A DNA stretch of 64,000 bases from Andreprevotia lacus DSM 23236. Its GTDB lineage: Bacteria; Pseudomonadota; Gammaproteobacteria; Burkholderiales; Chitinibacteraceae. Made by a program: the position numbers and the translations under genes. Under the pieces are notes generated by a model, which saw only the letters and a program-made list of their open reading frames with translations, had not been told where the DNA came from and ran no database searches. Location of the stretch: NCBI RefSeq assembly GCF_900176275.1, contig NZ_FWXD01000007.1, positions 62,001-126,000 of the forward strand. The letters run 5' to 3'. Of the stretch, positions 8,193-17,783 are shown one piece after another. Numbering within the stretch: the stretch's first letter is position 1; each line of letters begins with the position of its first letter.

Positions 8193-9209
8193 TCAGGCCG
8201 CCTGCTGCAGCGTGACCGGCGTGAGTTCAAGACTCTCCTTCGCCTCCCAGCTGTCCTTGATGCGAACAAAGTCATCCAGATGGCTGCGAAACAGCTCGAC
8301 CAGATGCGGGTCGAAGTGCGTGCCAGCCCCCAGCATGATTTCATCCACGGCTTCCTGCACCGTCCATGCCTGCTTGTAGGGGCGTCTGGTGGTCAAGGCA
8401 TCGAACACATCGGCCAGTGCAACGATGCGGCCGGACACAGGTATCGCCTCGCCAGCCAGCCCCTGCGGGTAACCGCTGCCGTCCCAGCGCTCATGGTGGG
8501 TCAGCGCGATCTCCGCCGCCAGCCTGAACAGCGCAGACTGCCCCCGGCTGAGGATCAGATAGCCGATCTGTGCGTGGGTCTTCATGATGTCCCACTCGTG
8601 CTCGTCCAGCTGGCGCGGCGCCTTGAGGATATTGTCCGGGATGCCGATCTTGCCGGTATCGTGCATGGGCGCCGCCAGCTCCATGCGCTCGACCGCTTCA
8701 TCCTCCCAGCCCAGCAGCCGTGCCAGGTGGCTGCTGTAGGCGGCCATGCGCCAGATGTGCAGGCCGGTATCGTTATCGTTGTAATGGCCGGCGAGGCCCA
8801 TCATGTAGATGGTTTCGCGCTGGCTGTCTTCCAGCGTGCGGGCGCGCACCAGCGACAGGTGCGTTTGCACCCGGCGCAGCACGACCGGGCTGGAAATCGG
8901 CTTCTGGATGTAATCCACCCCGCCGACATCGAAACCGCGCGCTTCATCCTCGTATTCGCACATCGCGGTAATGAAGATCACCGGGATGTGGGCGGTAGCT
9001 GCCATTTGCTTGAGGCGTTCGCAGACCTCGTAGCCATCCATGCCCGGCATCATGATGTCGAGCAGGATCAGGTCGGGCAGATGTTTCTCTGCCGCCGCCA
9101 ATGCCCTGGGGCCGTCAGTGGCAAAAAATAGCTGGTAATGGCTGCGCAGCACCTGCCGCAGCAATTGCAGATTGTTGGGTTCATCATCGACGATGAGGAT
9201 TTTCTTCAT
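8193..9209 (-). CDS. HD-GYP response regulator, putative c-di-GMP phosphodiesterase
   Basis: A 338-residue response regulator. An N-terminal receiver (MKKILIVDDEPNNLQLLRQV; phosphoacceptor in LILLDIMMPGMDG) is joined to an HD-GYP domain with the metal ligands in HDTGKIGIPD, then HHERWDGSGYPQG, where the GYP triad is intact. HD-GYP proteins degrade cyclic di-GMP, so phosphorylation probably lowers the second messenger. The start at 9209 overlaps the stop of the upstream hybrid kinase by 4 nt (ATGA), so the kinase is the probable phosphodonor. A start at 9290 would add 27 residues encoded inside the kinase gene and is unlikely. Confidence 0.9.
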   Translation of the reverse strand: MKKILIVDDEPNNLQLLRQVLRSHYQLFFATDGPRALAAAEKHLPDLILLDIMMPGMDGYEVCERLKQMAATAHIPVIFITAMCEYEDEARGFDVGGVDYIQKPISSPVVLRRVQTHLSLVRARTLEDSQRETIYMMGLAGHYNDNDTGLHIWRMAAYSSHLARLLGWEDEAVERMELAAPMHDTGKIGIPDNILKAPRQLDEHEWDIMKTHAQIGYLILSRGQSALFRLAAEIALTHHERWDGSGYPQGLAGEAIPVSGRIVALADVFDALTTRRPYKQAWTVQEAVDEIMLGAGTHFDPHLVELFRSHLDDFVRIKDSWEAKESLELTPVTLQQAA

Positions 9210-12200
9210 GATCTCAATCCCAGCTGCTCGGTCAGCACCAGCAGCTGCGCACGGGCGGCGTCGAAGTCGAAAACCTGCACGGTTTTCCACAGCGGGGCCA
9301 GATGCTCGGGCGGCAGGTAGCCGGTCAGGTCCTGCAGCAGCGGCTCGACCAGATCAGGGTTGAGCTGTTCCAGCTCCTGCTCCAGTTGCTGCAACAGCTG
9401 TCTGACCTTGGCGGCATCAAACCCGGTCTGGCTCGGCTGTGAGAATTCCCGCTCGGTAGAGTAGCCGATGGCACTCAGGGCCTGCAGCATGGCAACCTCC
9501 AGCTCGTCGACCAGATCAAGCTCGACGGGCAGCGCGCCGGTCTTGGAGGGCAGCTTGGATTGCGCATCCAGGCGCACCACGATTTCGAACACGCGGGAAA
9601 GATGCAGGTTGCCGCTGACACCCTTGAGCGCATGCAGCAGCGCATGCACGCCGGCCAGATCAGCCGGTTGCTGCAACAGCATGTCCCGCAATCTGGCGAC
9701 ACAATCGGACTCTTGCTCGGCAAAGAGCTGCAGCGTCTGCAGGTAAACATGCGGGTTCTTCCACATCGACAGCGCCTTGCCGATATTGGCCACCCCCTGC
9801 AGCGCGTCAAGCTGCACCGTCGTGCTGGCCTCTTGGGGTGCCTGCTGCAGCGCCTGGTGCCCCGCATTCATGCCGCGCCCGGCCGCCACGACTTCCTCCA
9901 TGGTGCGAAACAGCGTATTGAAGTCGATGGGTTTGCCTTCCACGGCGCTCACACCGGCGGCCATGCAGCGCAGATTGTCCTCGCGCAGCACGCTGGCCGT
10001 CAGTGCCACGATGGGAATGGCTGGCCGCCCGCCGTTTGTTTCATGCGCCCGGATGCGCCGCGTGGCCTCCAGCCCGTCCATTTCCGGCATCATCACATCC
10101 ATCAGCACCAGATCGTAGCCACCGCGCTGCACCGCCTGCACCGCTTCACGACCATTCTTGACCCAGTCGACCCGGTGCCCCTGTTGCGTCAGGCGCAATA
10201 TGGCCAGCGAGGCATTGGTTTCCAGGTCCTCGGCCAGCAGCACATTGAACAGGCGCGGCGATACATAGTCCTCGCCCGCCTGCATTTCGTCCTCGTTGAA
10301 GCAGCGCTGCTGCGGGTCGGCCGGTGGAAGCTCGGCGCTGAAATGAAAGGTGGAGCCCTGCTTCCAGACGCTTTCGGCCCAGATGTGCCCGTTCATCTGT
10401 TCGACCAGCTGCTTGCTGATGGTGGTGCCCAGCCCGGTGCCGCCAAAGGTGCGCGTGGTGCTGGCATCTGCCTGCGAAAAGGCATCGAACACCTTGGCCA
10501 GTTGCTGCTCGGACATGCCGATGCCGGTATCGCAGATCGAGAACTGCAGCAGGTCGGCCTGCCCGCCCTGCTGCACGCTCAGCACCACGCCCCCCTGCTC
10601 GGTGAACTTGATCGCATTGCCCAGCAGATTGAGCAGAATCTGCCGCAGCCGGGTCGGGTCTCCGACCACGCGCACCGGTACCTCGTCTGCAATCCGGCAG
10701 TCAAAGCTCAGGCCCTTTTCAGCCAGTTGGTGATCGATGGTGTGCATCACGTCGCGCAGCACATTGGGCAGGTGAAACGGAATAGTCTCCAGCATGAACT
10801 TGCCGCTTTCCAGCTTGGAGATATCGAGTACGTCATTGATGATGCCCAGCAGCGAGCGCGACGAACGCAGGATGGTGCGCACATGGCTGCGCGTGGCCTC
10901 GCTCAGCGCCTGATCCTGCAGCACCACTTCGGCAAAGCCGATGATGGCATTCATCGGCGTGCGGATTTCATGGCTCATATTGGCCAGGAAGGCGGATTTG
11001 GCCCGCGCGCCCGCCTCGGCATCCTCCTTGGCATGCTGCAGCTCGGAAGTCGCGCTGGCCACCATGTCGGCCAGCCGGTCGCGATGCTGCAGCAACTCGG
11101 CCTCGGCCGCCTTGCGCTCGCTGATGTCGACGATGATGCCGACGAACATCGGCTCGCCGCCCACCTCCATGCGCCCGACCGACAGGTGCATGGGGAAGGT
11201 GGCGCCATCCTTCCTGCGTCCCACTACCTCGCGCCCCTTGCCGATCACGTGCGGATGCCCCTCGCGCAGATAGCGCGCCAGATAGCCATCATGCTCGGCG
11301 CGATATGGCTCGGGCATGATGAGCTTGACGTTCTGCCCCAGCACCTCTTCGCGCGCATAGCCGAACAACGTCTCGGCCGCCGGGTTGAACGAGCTGACCT
11401 GGCCGACGGCATCGATGGTGATGATGGGGTTGATGGCCGTGGCCAGGATGGCACGCGTCGTTTCCAGGCTGCGCGCCAGTTCCAGCTCACCCGCCTTGCG
11501 CTCGCTGATATCGACGATGATGCCGACGAAACGCGGCTCGCCGGCAATGTCCATGCGACCGACCGACAGATGCATGGGAAAAGTGGTGCCATCCTTCTTG
11601 CGCCCCACCACCTCGCGCCCCTTGCCGATCACGTGCGGATTGCCCTCGCTCAGGTAGCGCGACAAATAACCATCGTGCTCGGCATGGTAGGGCTGCGGCA
11701 TCATGATCTTGATGTTCTGCCCCAGCACCTCATCGCTGCGGTAGCCGAACAGCTTTTCCGCCGCTGGATTGAACGAACAGATGAGGCCGCGTGCATCAAT
11801 GGTGATGATGGGATTGATCGCGGTATCCAGAATGGCCCGCGTGGTTTCCTGGCTTTGTGCCAGATCGGACTCGATGCTCTTTTGCTCGGTCAGCTCGACG
11901 ATGGAACCCACGAACACGCGCTCGTTACCCAGCCGTACCTCGTTCACGGCCAGCCAGACCGGAAAATCATCGCCATTCTTGTGCCGCCCGACCACCTCTC
12001 GCCCGCGGCCAATGATGCGTGGCGCCCCCTCGCCCCGGTAACGAGCCAGATAGCCATCATGTTCGTCATGATAGGGCTGCGGCATCAGCATCGATACGTT
12101 GCAGCCTGCCACCTCGTCCTGCCGATAACCGAATATGCGTTCGGATACCGCGTCAAACGAGCGGATCAAGCCCATTTCATCGATGGTGATGATGCCCACT

Positions 12201-12232
12201 GCGCTTACAATGGAACGGCTCGTTGCTTTCAC
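9206..12232 (-). CDS. Triple-PAS hybrid histidine kinase with receiver and Hpt
   Basis: A 1008-residue sensor kinase without obvious membrane segments. Three consecutive PAS/PAC modules cover about residues 5-117, 131-243 and 257-371, each with a nearly identical core (IITID, MMPQPYHAEHDGYL, GKGREVVGRKKDG, FVGIIVDISERK). A dimerisation/phosphoacceptor helix follows with His421 in FLANMSHEIRTPMNAIIGF, then the ATP-binding domain (GNAIKFTEQGG; GTGLGTTISKQLVEQMNG), a receiver with LVLMDVMMPEMDGLEA, and an Hpt domain with HALKGVSGNLHLS. This is a full internal phosphorelay that would pass phosphate to the HD-GYP regulator encoded next. The start is GTG, preceded by GGAG at 8 nt. The repeated PAS type (MPxPYHxEHDGYL) is often haem- or flavin-binding FixL-like, but the ligand is not established here. 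Confidence 0.92.
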   Translation of the reverse strand: MKATSRSIVSAVGIITIDEMGLIRSFDAVSERIFGYRQDEVAGCNVSMLMPQPYHDEHDGYLARYRGEGAPRIIGRGREVVGRHKNGDDFPVWLAVNEVRLGNERVFVGSIVELTEQKSIESDLAQSQETTRAILDTAINPIITIDARGLICSFNPAAEKLFGYRSDEVLGQNIKIMMPQPYHAEHDGYLSRYLSEGNPHVIGKGREVVGRKKDGTTFPMHLSVGRMDIAGEPRFVGIIVDISERKAGELELARSLETTRAILATAINPIITIDAVGQVSSFNPAAETLFGYAREEVLGQNVKLIMPEPYRAEHDGYLARYLREGHPHVIGKGREVVGRRKDGATFPMHLSVGRMEVGGEPMFVGIIVDISERKAAEAELLQHRDRLADMVASATSELQHAKEDAEAGARAKSAFLANMSHEIRTPMNAIIGFAEVVLQDQALSEATRSHVRTILRSSRSLLGIINDVLDISKLESGKFMLETIPFHLPNVLRDVMHTIDHQLAEKGLSFDCRIADEVPVRVVGDPTRLRQILLNLLGNAIKFTEQGGVVLSVQQGGQADLLQFSICDTGIGMSEQQLAKVFDAFSQADASTTRTFGGTGLGTTISKQLVEQMNGHIWAESVWKQGSTFHFSAELPPADPQQRCFNEDEMQAGEDYVSPRLFNVLLAEDLETNASLAILRLTQQGHRVDWVKNGREAVQAVQRGGYDLVLMDVMMPEMDGLEATRRIRAHETNGGRPAIPIVALTASVLREDNLRCMAAGVSAVEGKPIDFNTLFRTMEEVVAAGRGMNAGHQALQQAPQEASTTVQLDALQGVANIGKALSMWKNPHVYLQTLQLFAEQESDCVARLRDMLLQQPADLAGVHALLHALKGVSGNLHLSRVFEIVVRLDAQSKLPSKTGALPVELDLVDELEVAMLQALSAIGYSTEREFSQPSQTGFDAAKVRQLLQQLEQELEQLNPDLVEPLLQDLTGYLPPEHLAPLWKTVQVFDFDAARAQLLVLTEQLGLRS

Positions 12233-12458
12233 CGTTTACTCCGCGACAGCTTGCCTGCTACTTATCACAGTCAATAAACAGCTTTTGGTCAAGCCAAGCG
12301 AAAGCCATTTGCAACCAACCCGGCCGCAAGCCAGCAAGCACGCCAAGCGTTCATCCCACCGCACACGTTTGTCTCCCCGCTATTGCGAGGTCGTCGTGGT
12401 CATGGCAAGGCGGCTTGGGGGTGAAAGTGGTGGTCTGGCATTGAAGCCGAAATGACAA

Positions 12459-12842
12459 TCAGCCCGGCAGCTGCTGGATGGCGCTGATATGCCCGCCCAC
12501 CAGTTGCCAGCCCGCCGGCCCGCGATGCCAGATGCGGGTGTAGCGCAGATCGCTGTCGAACGGTGCATCGGCAAAGCTGCCAACGGTATGCATGCGCACT
12601 GTCACCAGCGCCGCGTCGCCGCGCAGCATGATCTGCTGCTCGCTCGGCACCAGCTGGCTGAAGCGCAGCGTGCCGTTGCAGTGCAGCGCCAGATCATCGG
12701 CTTTACCGAGCACGCGGCCGAAGTGATCGGTAAACATCAACTCCGGCGCGATCAGGCGATCCAGAGTAGCCACGTCGCTATGCAGCATGGCGTCGCGCAA
12801 CTGTATTTCCAGTTCGGCGATTTCCGCTTCGGCTTGTGGCAT
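12459..12842 (-). CDS. NTF2/SnoaL-like protein (DUF4440 type)
   Basis: A 127-residue protein with the cone-shaped NTF2-like fold pattern: an N-terminal helix (EAEIAELEIQLRDAMLHSDV), LDRLIAPELMFTDHFGRVLG, and alternating beta strands ending YTRIWHRGPAGWQLVGGHIS. Such proteins bind small ligands or act as cyclases or isomerases; nothing here fixes a substrate. The start at 12842 is chosen because AGGAGG lies 7 nt upstream; an upstream in-frame start (12950) would run through the hairpin and into tssM. It follows tssM after 73 bp but is probably unrelated to secretion. Confidence 0.75.
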   Translation of the reverse strand: MPQAEAEIAELEIQLRDAMLHSDVATLDRLIAPELMFTDHFGRVLGKADDLALHCNGTLRFSQLVPSEQQIMLRGDAALVTVRMHTVGSFADAPFDSDLRYTRIWHRGPAGWQLVGGHISAIQQLPG

Positions 12843-12877
12843 GCCACGGCCTCCTGTGGGGTCCGGAAGGGTAAGCC

Positions 12878-12911
12878 CTGCCACCGCCAGCATCCGGGCT
12901 GACGGTGGCAG
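12878..12911 (-). terminator. Strong hairpin after tssM, possible terminator
   Basis: CTGCCACCG (12878-12886) pairs perfectly with CGGTGGCAG (12903-12911), with an inner CAGC/GCTG stem. It lies just after the tssM stop and before the next gene. There is no clear T-run, so it may end, slow or protect the T6SS transcript rather than act as a classical terminator. Confidence 0.5.
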
Positions 12912-12915
12912 GTAA

Positions 12916-15900
12916 TTACTGATAAAGCTTTTGCTGCACCAGCTCGGCACGGATGCCGTGGCTGGTGCGCGTCATCGGTCCATGTGATAGCAGCGTGCTG
13001 GAGAGGCTGCTGCGTGCCTTGGCCGCATCACTGCCATTGGCCAGGTCGCCATAGGCGATGGCGATCACCGATTTGCCATAGGCCACCGTGGGATAGGCGA
13101 TCAGCTTGTCGGCGCCCAGCTCGGCCCCCAAGCGCTTGAGCGCCGTTTCGGCCGCGCCCTGGCTGTCAGCCAGCCAGATTTGCAACGTGAAGCGGCCATC
13201 ACCCGGCAGCCAGCGCTCTGCGCCGGCATAGGCAGCCTTCAAGGCGACCAGTTGATCCGGCACCGGGCCAGTCACCAGATGGCCGCTGCGCTGTGGCACG
13301 GGTGTGGGTGCCACCACCGGTGCTGGCGTCGGCACTGGCTTGGCCACCGGGGCCGAGGCCAGCGCGGCGTTCACCAGTTCGTCGATCACCTTGCGGGGTG
13401 GTTTTTCCGGTGTGCGCAGCTTGGCATCCGGGTTCCAGCACTGGCCGATGCGGCCCGGCAGCTGCACCGACAGCGGCGCGGCATTCGGCGACAAGCCCTG
13501 CATCTTGCTCTGGAAAGCCTGCTGATCCAGCGTGTTGAGTGCCGCCTTTGCCTCTTGCTTCTGCTGCAATGCCTTGGCGGCTTCTTCTTCCACCGTGGCC
13601 AGCTGGCGCACGTTCTTCAGCGCCAGTTCTTCACCGCTGAACTGGTAGCGCACGGTGATCTGCCTGACGTTGACCGCATCCAGCCGCGCCTTGTCGGTGG
13701 GGAATTCACTGGCATCAAACACGCGCGCACCGTTCTGGAACTCCTGCAGGAAGGCGACGAAGCCCTGCGGCCCGCTGTATTTGCGCGTGATGGTGAACGA
13801 CGGCAGGCGGATCTTCAGCGTGGTATCGCCGCAGGTCTGCTGCGACCAGTAGAACGCCTCGGACACCGAGAAGTTCAGGTTGTTGAGGTTGAACGGCGCA
13901 CTGGCACACTGCACGGTCAGCAGCGTGCCGATCACATTGGCCTTGGCGCCATCGTTCACGCCGGTCGGCAGGCCCGTTACCTTGATCGGGTAAGCGCCCA
14001 GGCGCAAGTTGTCTGCCGTCTTCTTCAGATCGGCCGCGCGGGCCTCGGCCTGCTTTTCCTGTTCCTGCAGCGCCTGCTTTTGCTGCTGTATATCCAGCTC
14101 GGCGCGCTTGTCGGCATTCACCTGCTGCTGCTTGGCCACCTTCTGCCCCACCTGCTGGCCCACTGCGCCATTGATGAAGGGCAGGAAGTCGGCATTGAAC
14201 GGCACGGACTGACCCAGTGTCTGCACTGAGTCATACGCTTCCGAGCCACGACGGACGAAGGGCTTGGCCGGGCCATTCAGGAAGGCCCATACGGTGCCGT
14301 TGTCGCCATAGAGCTGGTCGAGCATTTCCGGCATGCCGGCTGCCGACTGCATCGGCCACATGACCTTGGACTCCCACTCCTTTTGCAACACGCACGATGC
14401 CTGCGTATCGGCATAGCGCACCGCCAGTTGCAACGGGCCAGCCAGCAAGCCCCAAGCCACCTGATCCTCAGCCTGTGCGCCGCCCAGCGTGCGGCGCAGC
14501 TCGGCCAGCTTGGCATAGGCATCCTGCAGGCTGGACTTCACGGCAGGATCGTTGTCGAAGCTGTGGAAGTCGGCCGCAGTCTGCGTGGCCTTGGCTGCAG
14601 CAACCGTGCTGTCGTTCACGGCCTTGGCCAGCGCCGCGCTATAGCCCTGATACACGTTCATCGCGGCGAACTGCGCATCCAGCTCGGCCTTGGCGTTGCC
14701 CACCGAACCACCCGAGCCTATGCTCTTGAGCAGCTTGCCGCCGATGTCGTTGATCGCACCCGGCGCCTTGATGGCCGCCTGCTGGGTGGAGCGGTTGCGC
14801 ACCGAGAACAGCCGCAGGTTGAGCTGCAGCCACGACGGCAGCTTGGTCGCATCGGCATCCTTGAACTCGCTCACCAACCGGTTCATCAACTGGTTGTAGG
14901 CGCTCTCGTTGCCGGTCAGGCGCACCACGGCGCCGCGCCATTCGTTCTCGCCATTGAGCAGGTCTTCGCCCTGCGGGAAGTTCCACGCAAAGTCGCGCCA
15001 GGCACGCAGCTTTTCCTGCTCGTACCACTGGTTGAAATGGGCCAGCTTCTCGTCGAACGTGGCCGGGTTGGGCGCGCTCTTGCGCACTTCGGCCATGAAG
15101 GCGTCAATGCGGGCCTTGCCGTCACGCGTGAACGCGGGCGAAATCTCCGGGCTGCCTGCCACCTTGCGCGTGCCGCGCCAGAAGTCGGCCAGCTGCACCT
15201 TCTTCAGATCGGACTGTGCATCGGTCCAGTCCACAATCCACTGCAGATCATCGCTGTTGAGTGCAATCTGGTTCAGGTCATTGCGCAGCGCCGCCAACCG
15301 TTGCTGGCGGAACAAATCATTCGGCTGCCAGGCCAGCAAGGCCACATACATGTCGTTGAAGTGGCTGGCAGCCTCGGGCGACATGTTCGGGTCCATCTCG
15401 AACAATACGCTGCCCGACAGTGCCGGCATCTTGCGCAGGTCTTCGTGGTTGGCGTCGTTCAGACGCGCCTGCACCAGATTGATACGGCGTACCAGCGTCT
15501 GGATATAGTCGGCCAGCTGTTCGGACTGCCCCATGCGCACCAGCGCATTCACCTTGTTGCTGAATGCCTCATCCAACCCCGGCAGGATGTATTTGCGGAA
15601 CTTGGCGACGTAGTTGGCCTTGATCTTGCCCTCGACCTCGACCACCTTGCCGTCGAAGGCCAGATAGCGGGAGGCAAAGCGCGCATCGCGCTGCTCCAGC
15701 CAGTAGGCAAAGCCACGGAATTTCTCCAGCGACTCCACGTCGTGCTTGAGCTGCCCGGTCAGCACCAGCTTTTCCGGATACATATCGCGCATCTGGCTCA
15801 AGGTATTGGTGCTGTGGGCAAACGAGAACACCAGATAGCTCAGCACCGCCACATTGAACAGCAGCCAGGTGGTCAGCCCCAGGTGGCGCGTGGCGCGCCG

Positions 15901-17130
15901 CCAGTGGTTGACCAGTGCGGCCGGGCGCAGCAGATAGCGGTCGGCCGGCAGCACGCGATCAAACAGGTCATGCAGGAACATGCCCTTGTAGGCCGGCGCA
16001 TGCTCGGGTTCGCGCGGCGCAATATCCTTGAGCAGGGAGGACATCGCCCCGCCCTGCTGCAAGCCGCTGCTGAAGAACACGCCGCGCAGGAAGGGTTCTT
16101 CCAGATACGGGCTGTCGCCCAGCGCATGGCGCAAAAAGGTCTTGAGCGAGCCTTGCAGGCGCGCAAACTCGCTCGGGAACAGCAGCAGACCCGGGTCGGC
16201 ACTGTCCAGCCGCTGCATGATGGCCAGCTGCAGCCGCTTGAGGCGCGCACCGACATGGTCGAACGCGGCATCGACAAAGCCGGCTTCATCCAGCTTGCCC
16301 AGCATGGCCTCGGTGCCGACATAGCCCATGGCCTGGTCGAGCATGCCCTCGGGCAGCAACTGGCTCCAGGTTTCCATGCCGTAGAGCTGGTCGCACTTGG
16401 TGACCAGCACATAGACCGGGAAGCGCTTGTCGAACAGGCGGATCAACTGCTCGATGCGCATGCGGATCACGCGGCCTTCCTCGGCCAGTGCGTCGGCTTC
16501 CGGGTCCAGCAAGCGGTCGGCCTGGATGGTGAGCACCAGCCCGTTCAAGCCTTCCTTCGACCGGTAATGGCCGAGGAAGTCGAGCATCTTGTCCCATTCC
16601 TTGCGGTCGCCATCGACCTCTTCCGGCGCGATGTAGCGGCCGGCAGTGTCGAGCACGACGGCCTTGTCGAAGTACCACCAGTCAACATTGAGCGTGGTTT
16701 CCACCTGCGCGGTGGCGCTGACCTTCTTCAGCGGCGACGACAGCCGCGCGCGCGTCAGCGCGGTGGTCTTGCCCGAGCCGGAACGGCCGATGACCATGTA
16801 CCACGGCAGCACATAAAGCGGGTTACCCAGCCGGCGCAAGTTGGAGCGGCGCAGCAGCGCAATCGCTTCCTTCCACTTGGCCTTGAGCGCCGATTCGGCG
16901 CTGACCACCGGTTCGGGCTTCTCGACCGGCGTGGCCGTGCGGCTGCGCTCGCGCCAGCCGCCAATCAGGCGCCAGATCAGTTTGCCCAGGAACCACAGGC
17001 CAATGATGCCGAAGAACAGGAACAGCGCGCCCCACGCCGGCCAGTCATTCCACAGCGCCACACCCCAGCACGCCGCAGCGAGCAGGATGAGCACCGCCAG
17101 CCAGAAAAGAAAGACGAGGACTTTTTTCAT
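12916..17130 (-). CDS. tssM: T6SS membrane-complex protein TssM (IcmF) with SPOR-like C-terminus
   Basis: A 1404-residue inner-membrane protein, longer than typical TssM (about 1100-1300). Two N-terminal membrane segments (about 4-25 and 33-55) precede a cytoplasmic NTPase-like domain with an intact Walker A (GRSGSGKT, residues 115-122) and VLDTAGRY. A third membrane segment is at LLFNVAVLSYLVFSFA, followed by the large periplasmic part with a Gln-rich coiled coil. After a Pro/Ala/Val linker, residues 1314-1383 (from FTLQIWLADSQG to AKARSSLSSTL) look like a SPOR peptidoglycan-binding domain of DamX type. TssM forms the envelope-spanning complex with TssL and TssJ. The start at 17130 overlaps the tssL stop (ATGA). 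Confidence 0.93.
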   Translation of the reverse strand: MKKVLVFLFWLAVLILLAAACWGVALWNDWPAWGALFLFFGIIGLWFLGKLIWRLIGGWRERSRTATPVEKPEPVVSAESALKAKWKEAIALLRRSNLRRLGNPLYVLPWYMVIGRSGSGKTTALTRARLSSPLKKVSATAQVETTLNVDWWYFDKAVVLDTAGRYIAPEEVDGDRKEWDKMLDFLGHYRSKEGLNGLVLTIQADRLLDPEADALAEEGRVIRMRIEQLIRLFDKRFPVYVLVTKCDQLYGMETWSQLLPEGMLDQAMGYVGTEAMLGKLDEAGFVDAAFDHVGARLKRLQLAIMQRLDSADPGLLLFPSEFARLQGSLKTFLRHALGDSPYLEEPFLRGVFFSSGLQQGGAMSSLLKDIAPREPEHAPAYKGMFLHDLFDRVLPADRYLLRPAALVNHWRRATRHLGLTTWLLFNVAVLSYLVFSFAHSTNTLSQMRDMYPEKLVLTGQLKHDVESLEKFRGFAYWLEQRDARFASRYLAFDGKVVEVEGKIKANYVAKFRKYILPGLDEAFSNKVNALVRMGQSEQLADYIQTLVRRINLVQARLNDANHEDLRKMPALSGSVLFEMDPNMSPEAASHFNDMYVALLAWQPNDLFRQQRLAALRNDLNQIALNSDDLQWIVDWTDAQSDLKKVQLADFWRGTRKVAGSPEISPAFTRDGKARIDAFMAEVRKSAPNPATFDEKLAHFNQWYEQEKLRAWRDFAWNFPQGEDLLNGENEWRGAVVRLTGNESAYNQLMNRLVSEFKDADATKLPSWLQLNLRLFSVRNRSTQQAAIKAPGAINDIGGKLLKSIGSGGSVGNAKAELDAQFAAMNVYQGYSAALAKAVNDSTVAAAKATQTAADFHSFDNDPAVKSSLQDAYAKLAELRRTLGGAQAEDQVAWGLLAGPLQLAVRYADTQASCVLQKEWESKVMWPMQSAAGMPEMLDQLYGDNGTVWAFLNGPAKPFVRRGSEAYDSVQTLGQSVPFNADFLPFINGAVGQQVGQKVAKQQQVNADKRAELDIQQQKQALQEQEKQAEARAADLKKTADNLRLGAYPIKVTGLPTGVNDGAKANVIGTLLTVQCASAPFNLNNLNFSVSEAFYWSQQTCGDTTLKIRLPSFTITRKYSGPQGFVAFLQEFQNGARVFDASEFPTDKARLDAVNVRQITVRYQFSGEELALKNVRQLATVEEEAAKALQQKQEAKAALNTLDQQAFQSKMQGLSPNAAPLSVQLPGRIGQCWNPDAKLRTPEKPPRKVIDELVNAALASAPVAKPVPTPAPVVAPTPVPQRSGHLVTGPVPDQLVALKAAYAGAERWLPGDGRFTLQIWLADSQGAAETALKRLGAELGADKLIAYPTVAYGKSVIAIAYGDLANGSDAAKARSSLSSTLLSHGPMTRTSHGIRAELVQQKLYQ

Positions 17131-17783
17131 TGCACCAGCCGGAGGAAATCGTTGACCTGGTTGCTGAGCACAAAGGCAAACACGGTATAGAGGATGGTCA
17201 GCACCAACAGCGGTATGCCACCCCACAGCAGGGTGCTACGCGTCAGCCGCCAGCGCTTTTTGGCCGGCGCCGCCACGATCTGTGCATAGGCTTCCGGGAA
17301 CAGCACGAAGTCGCTCTCCAGCGCCGCATCGCGGCCCAGCAGCAGCTTGAGTTCGCGCGCCTTGATTTCATCCAGCAGGAAACGGCCGCCGTCGGCCGAA
17401 TAACGCCCCTTGAAGCCCAGCGACAGGCACAGGAAGAACACCTCGCGCACGGCAACCTCTTCGTTACGCAGCGTTTCCAGCCGGGAGAAGAACTCGACAC
17501 CGGCCTTGGTGGTGTTGAAATAGGTTTTCTGCAGCGGCCGACGGCGCCACAAATCGGCCCCCTCCCACTCCGAGCACATCACCGTCTCGTCGATCCAGGC
17601 GACGGCGGCAAACATGGCATTTTCGATATCGCTGCGTTCGGCGCCACTGTCGGTCGCGGCCAGGCGCGCCTCGGACAATTGCTGCTCGATGCGCTGGCGG
17701 AACGCTGCCTCATCGGCATCCGGCGCGTTGAGGAACAGCCGCGTATAGGCCAGCGGCTTGACGAAAGCGTCGGACAATCTCAT
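17127..17783 (-). CDS. tssL: T6SS inner-membrane protein TssL (DotU)
   Basis: A 218-residue DotU/IcmH family protein. The cytoplasmic hook domain shows the family features AFRQRIEQQLSEARLAA, FAAVAWIDETVMCSEW and CLSLGFKGRYSADGG, and a single C-terminal membrane anchor follows at about residues 184-205 (GIPLLVLTILYTVFAFVL). It ends right after this anchor, so it has no OmpA-like peptidoglycan-binding extension. TssL binds TssM and the baseplate protein TssK. It is joined by 4-nt overlaps to tssK upstream and tssM downstream. Confidence 0.93.
   Translation of the reverse strand: MRLSDAFVKPLAYTRLFLNAPDADEAAFRQRIEQQLSEARLAATDSGAERSDIENAMFAAVAWIDETVMCSEWEGADLWRRRPLQKTYFNTTKAGVEFFSRLETLRNEEVAVREVFFLCLSLGFKGRYSADGGRFLLDEIKARELKLLLGRDAALESDFVLFPEAYAQIVAAPAKKRWRLTRSTLLWGGIPLLVLTILYTVFAFVLSNQVNDFLRLVQ

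Noticed and set aside
9560-12277. 905-codon frame opposite the hybrid kinase
   Set aside because: Antisense to clear PAS, kinase and receiver domains; its apparent repeats only mirror the PAS duplication.
12233-12458. Intergenic stretch between the kinase start and the NTF2-like gene, with short frames crossing it
   Set aside because: No ribosome site, conserved motif or RNA-like structure seen. It probably holds the kinase promoter, but I could not point to clear elements.
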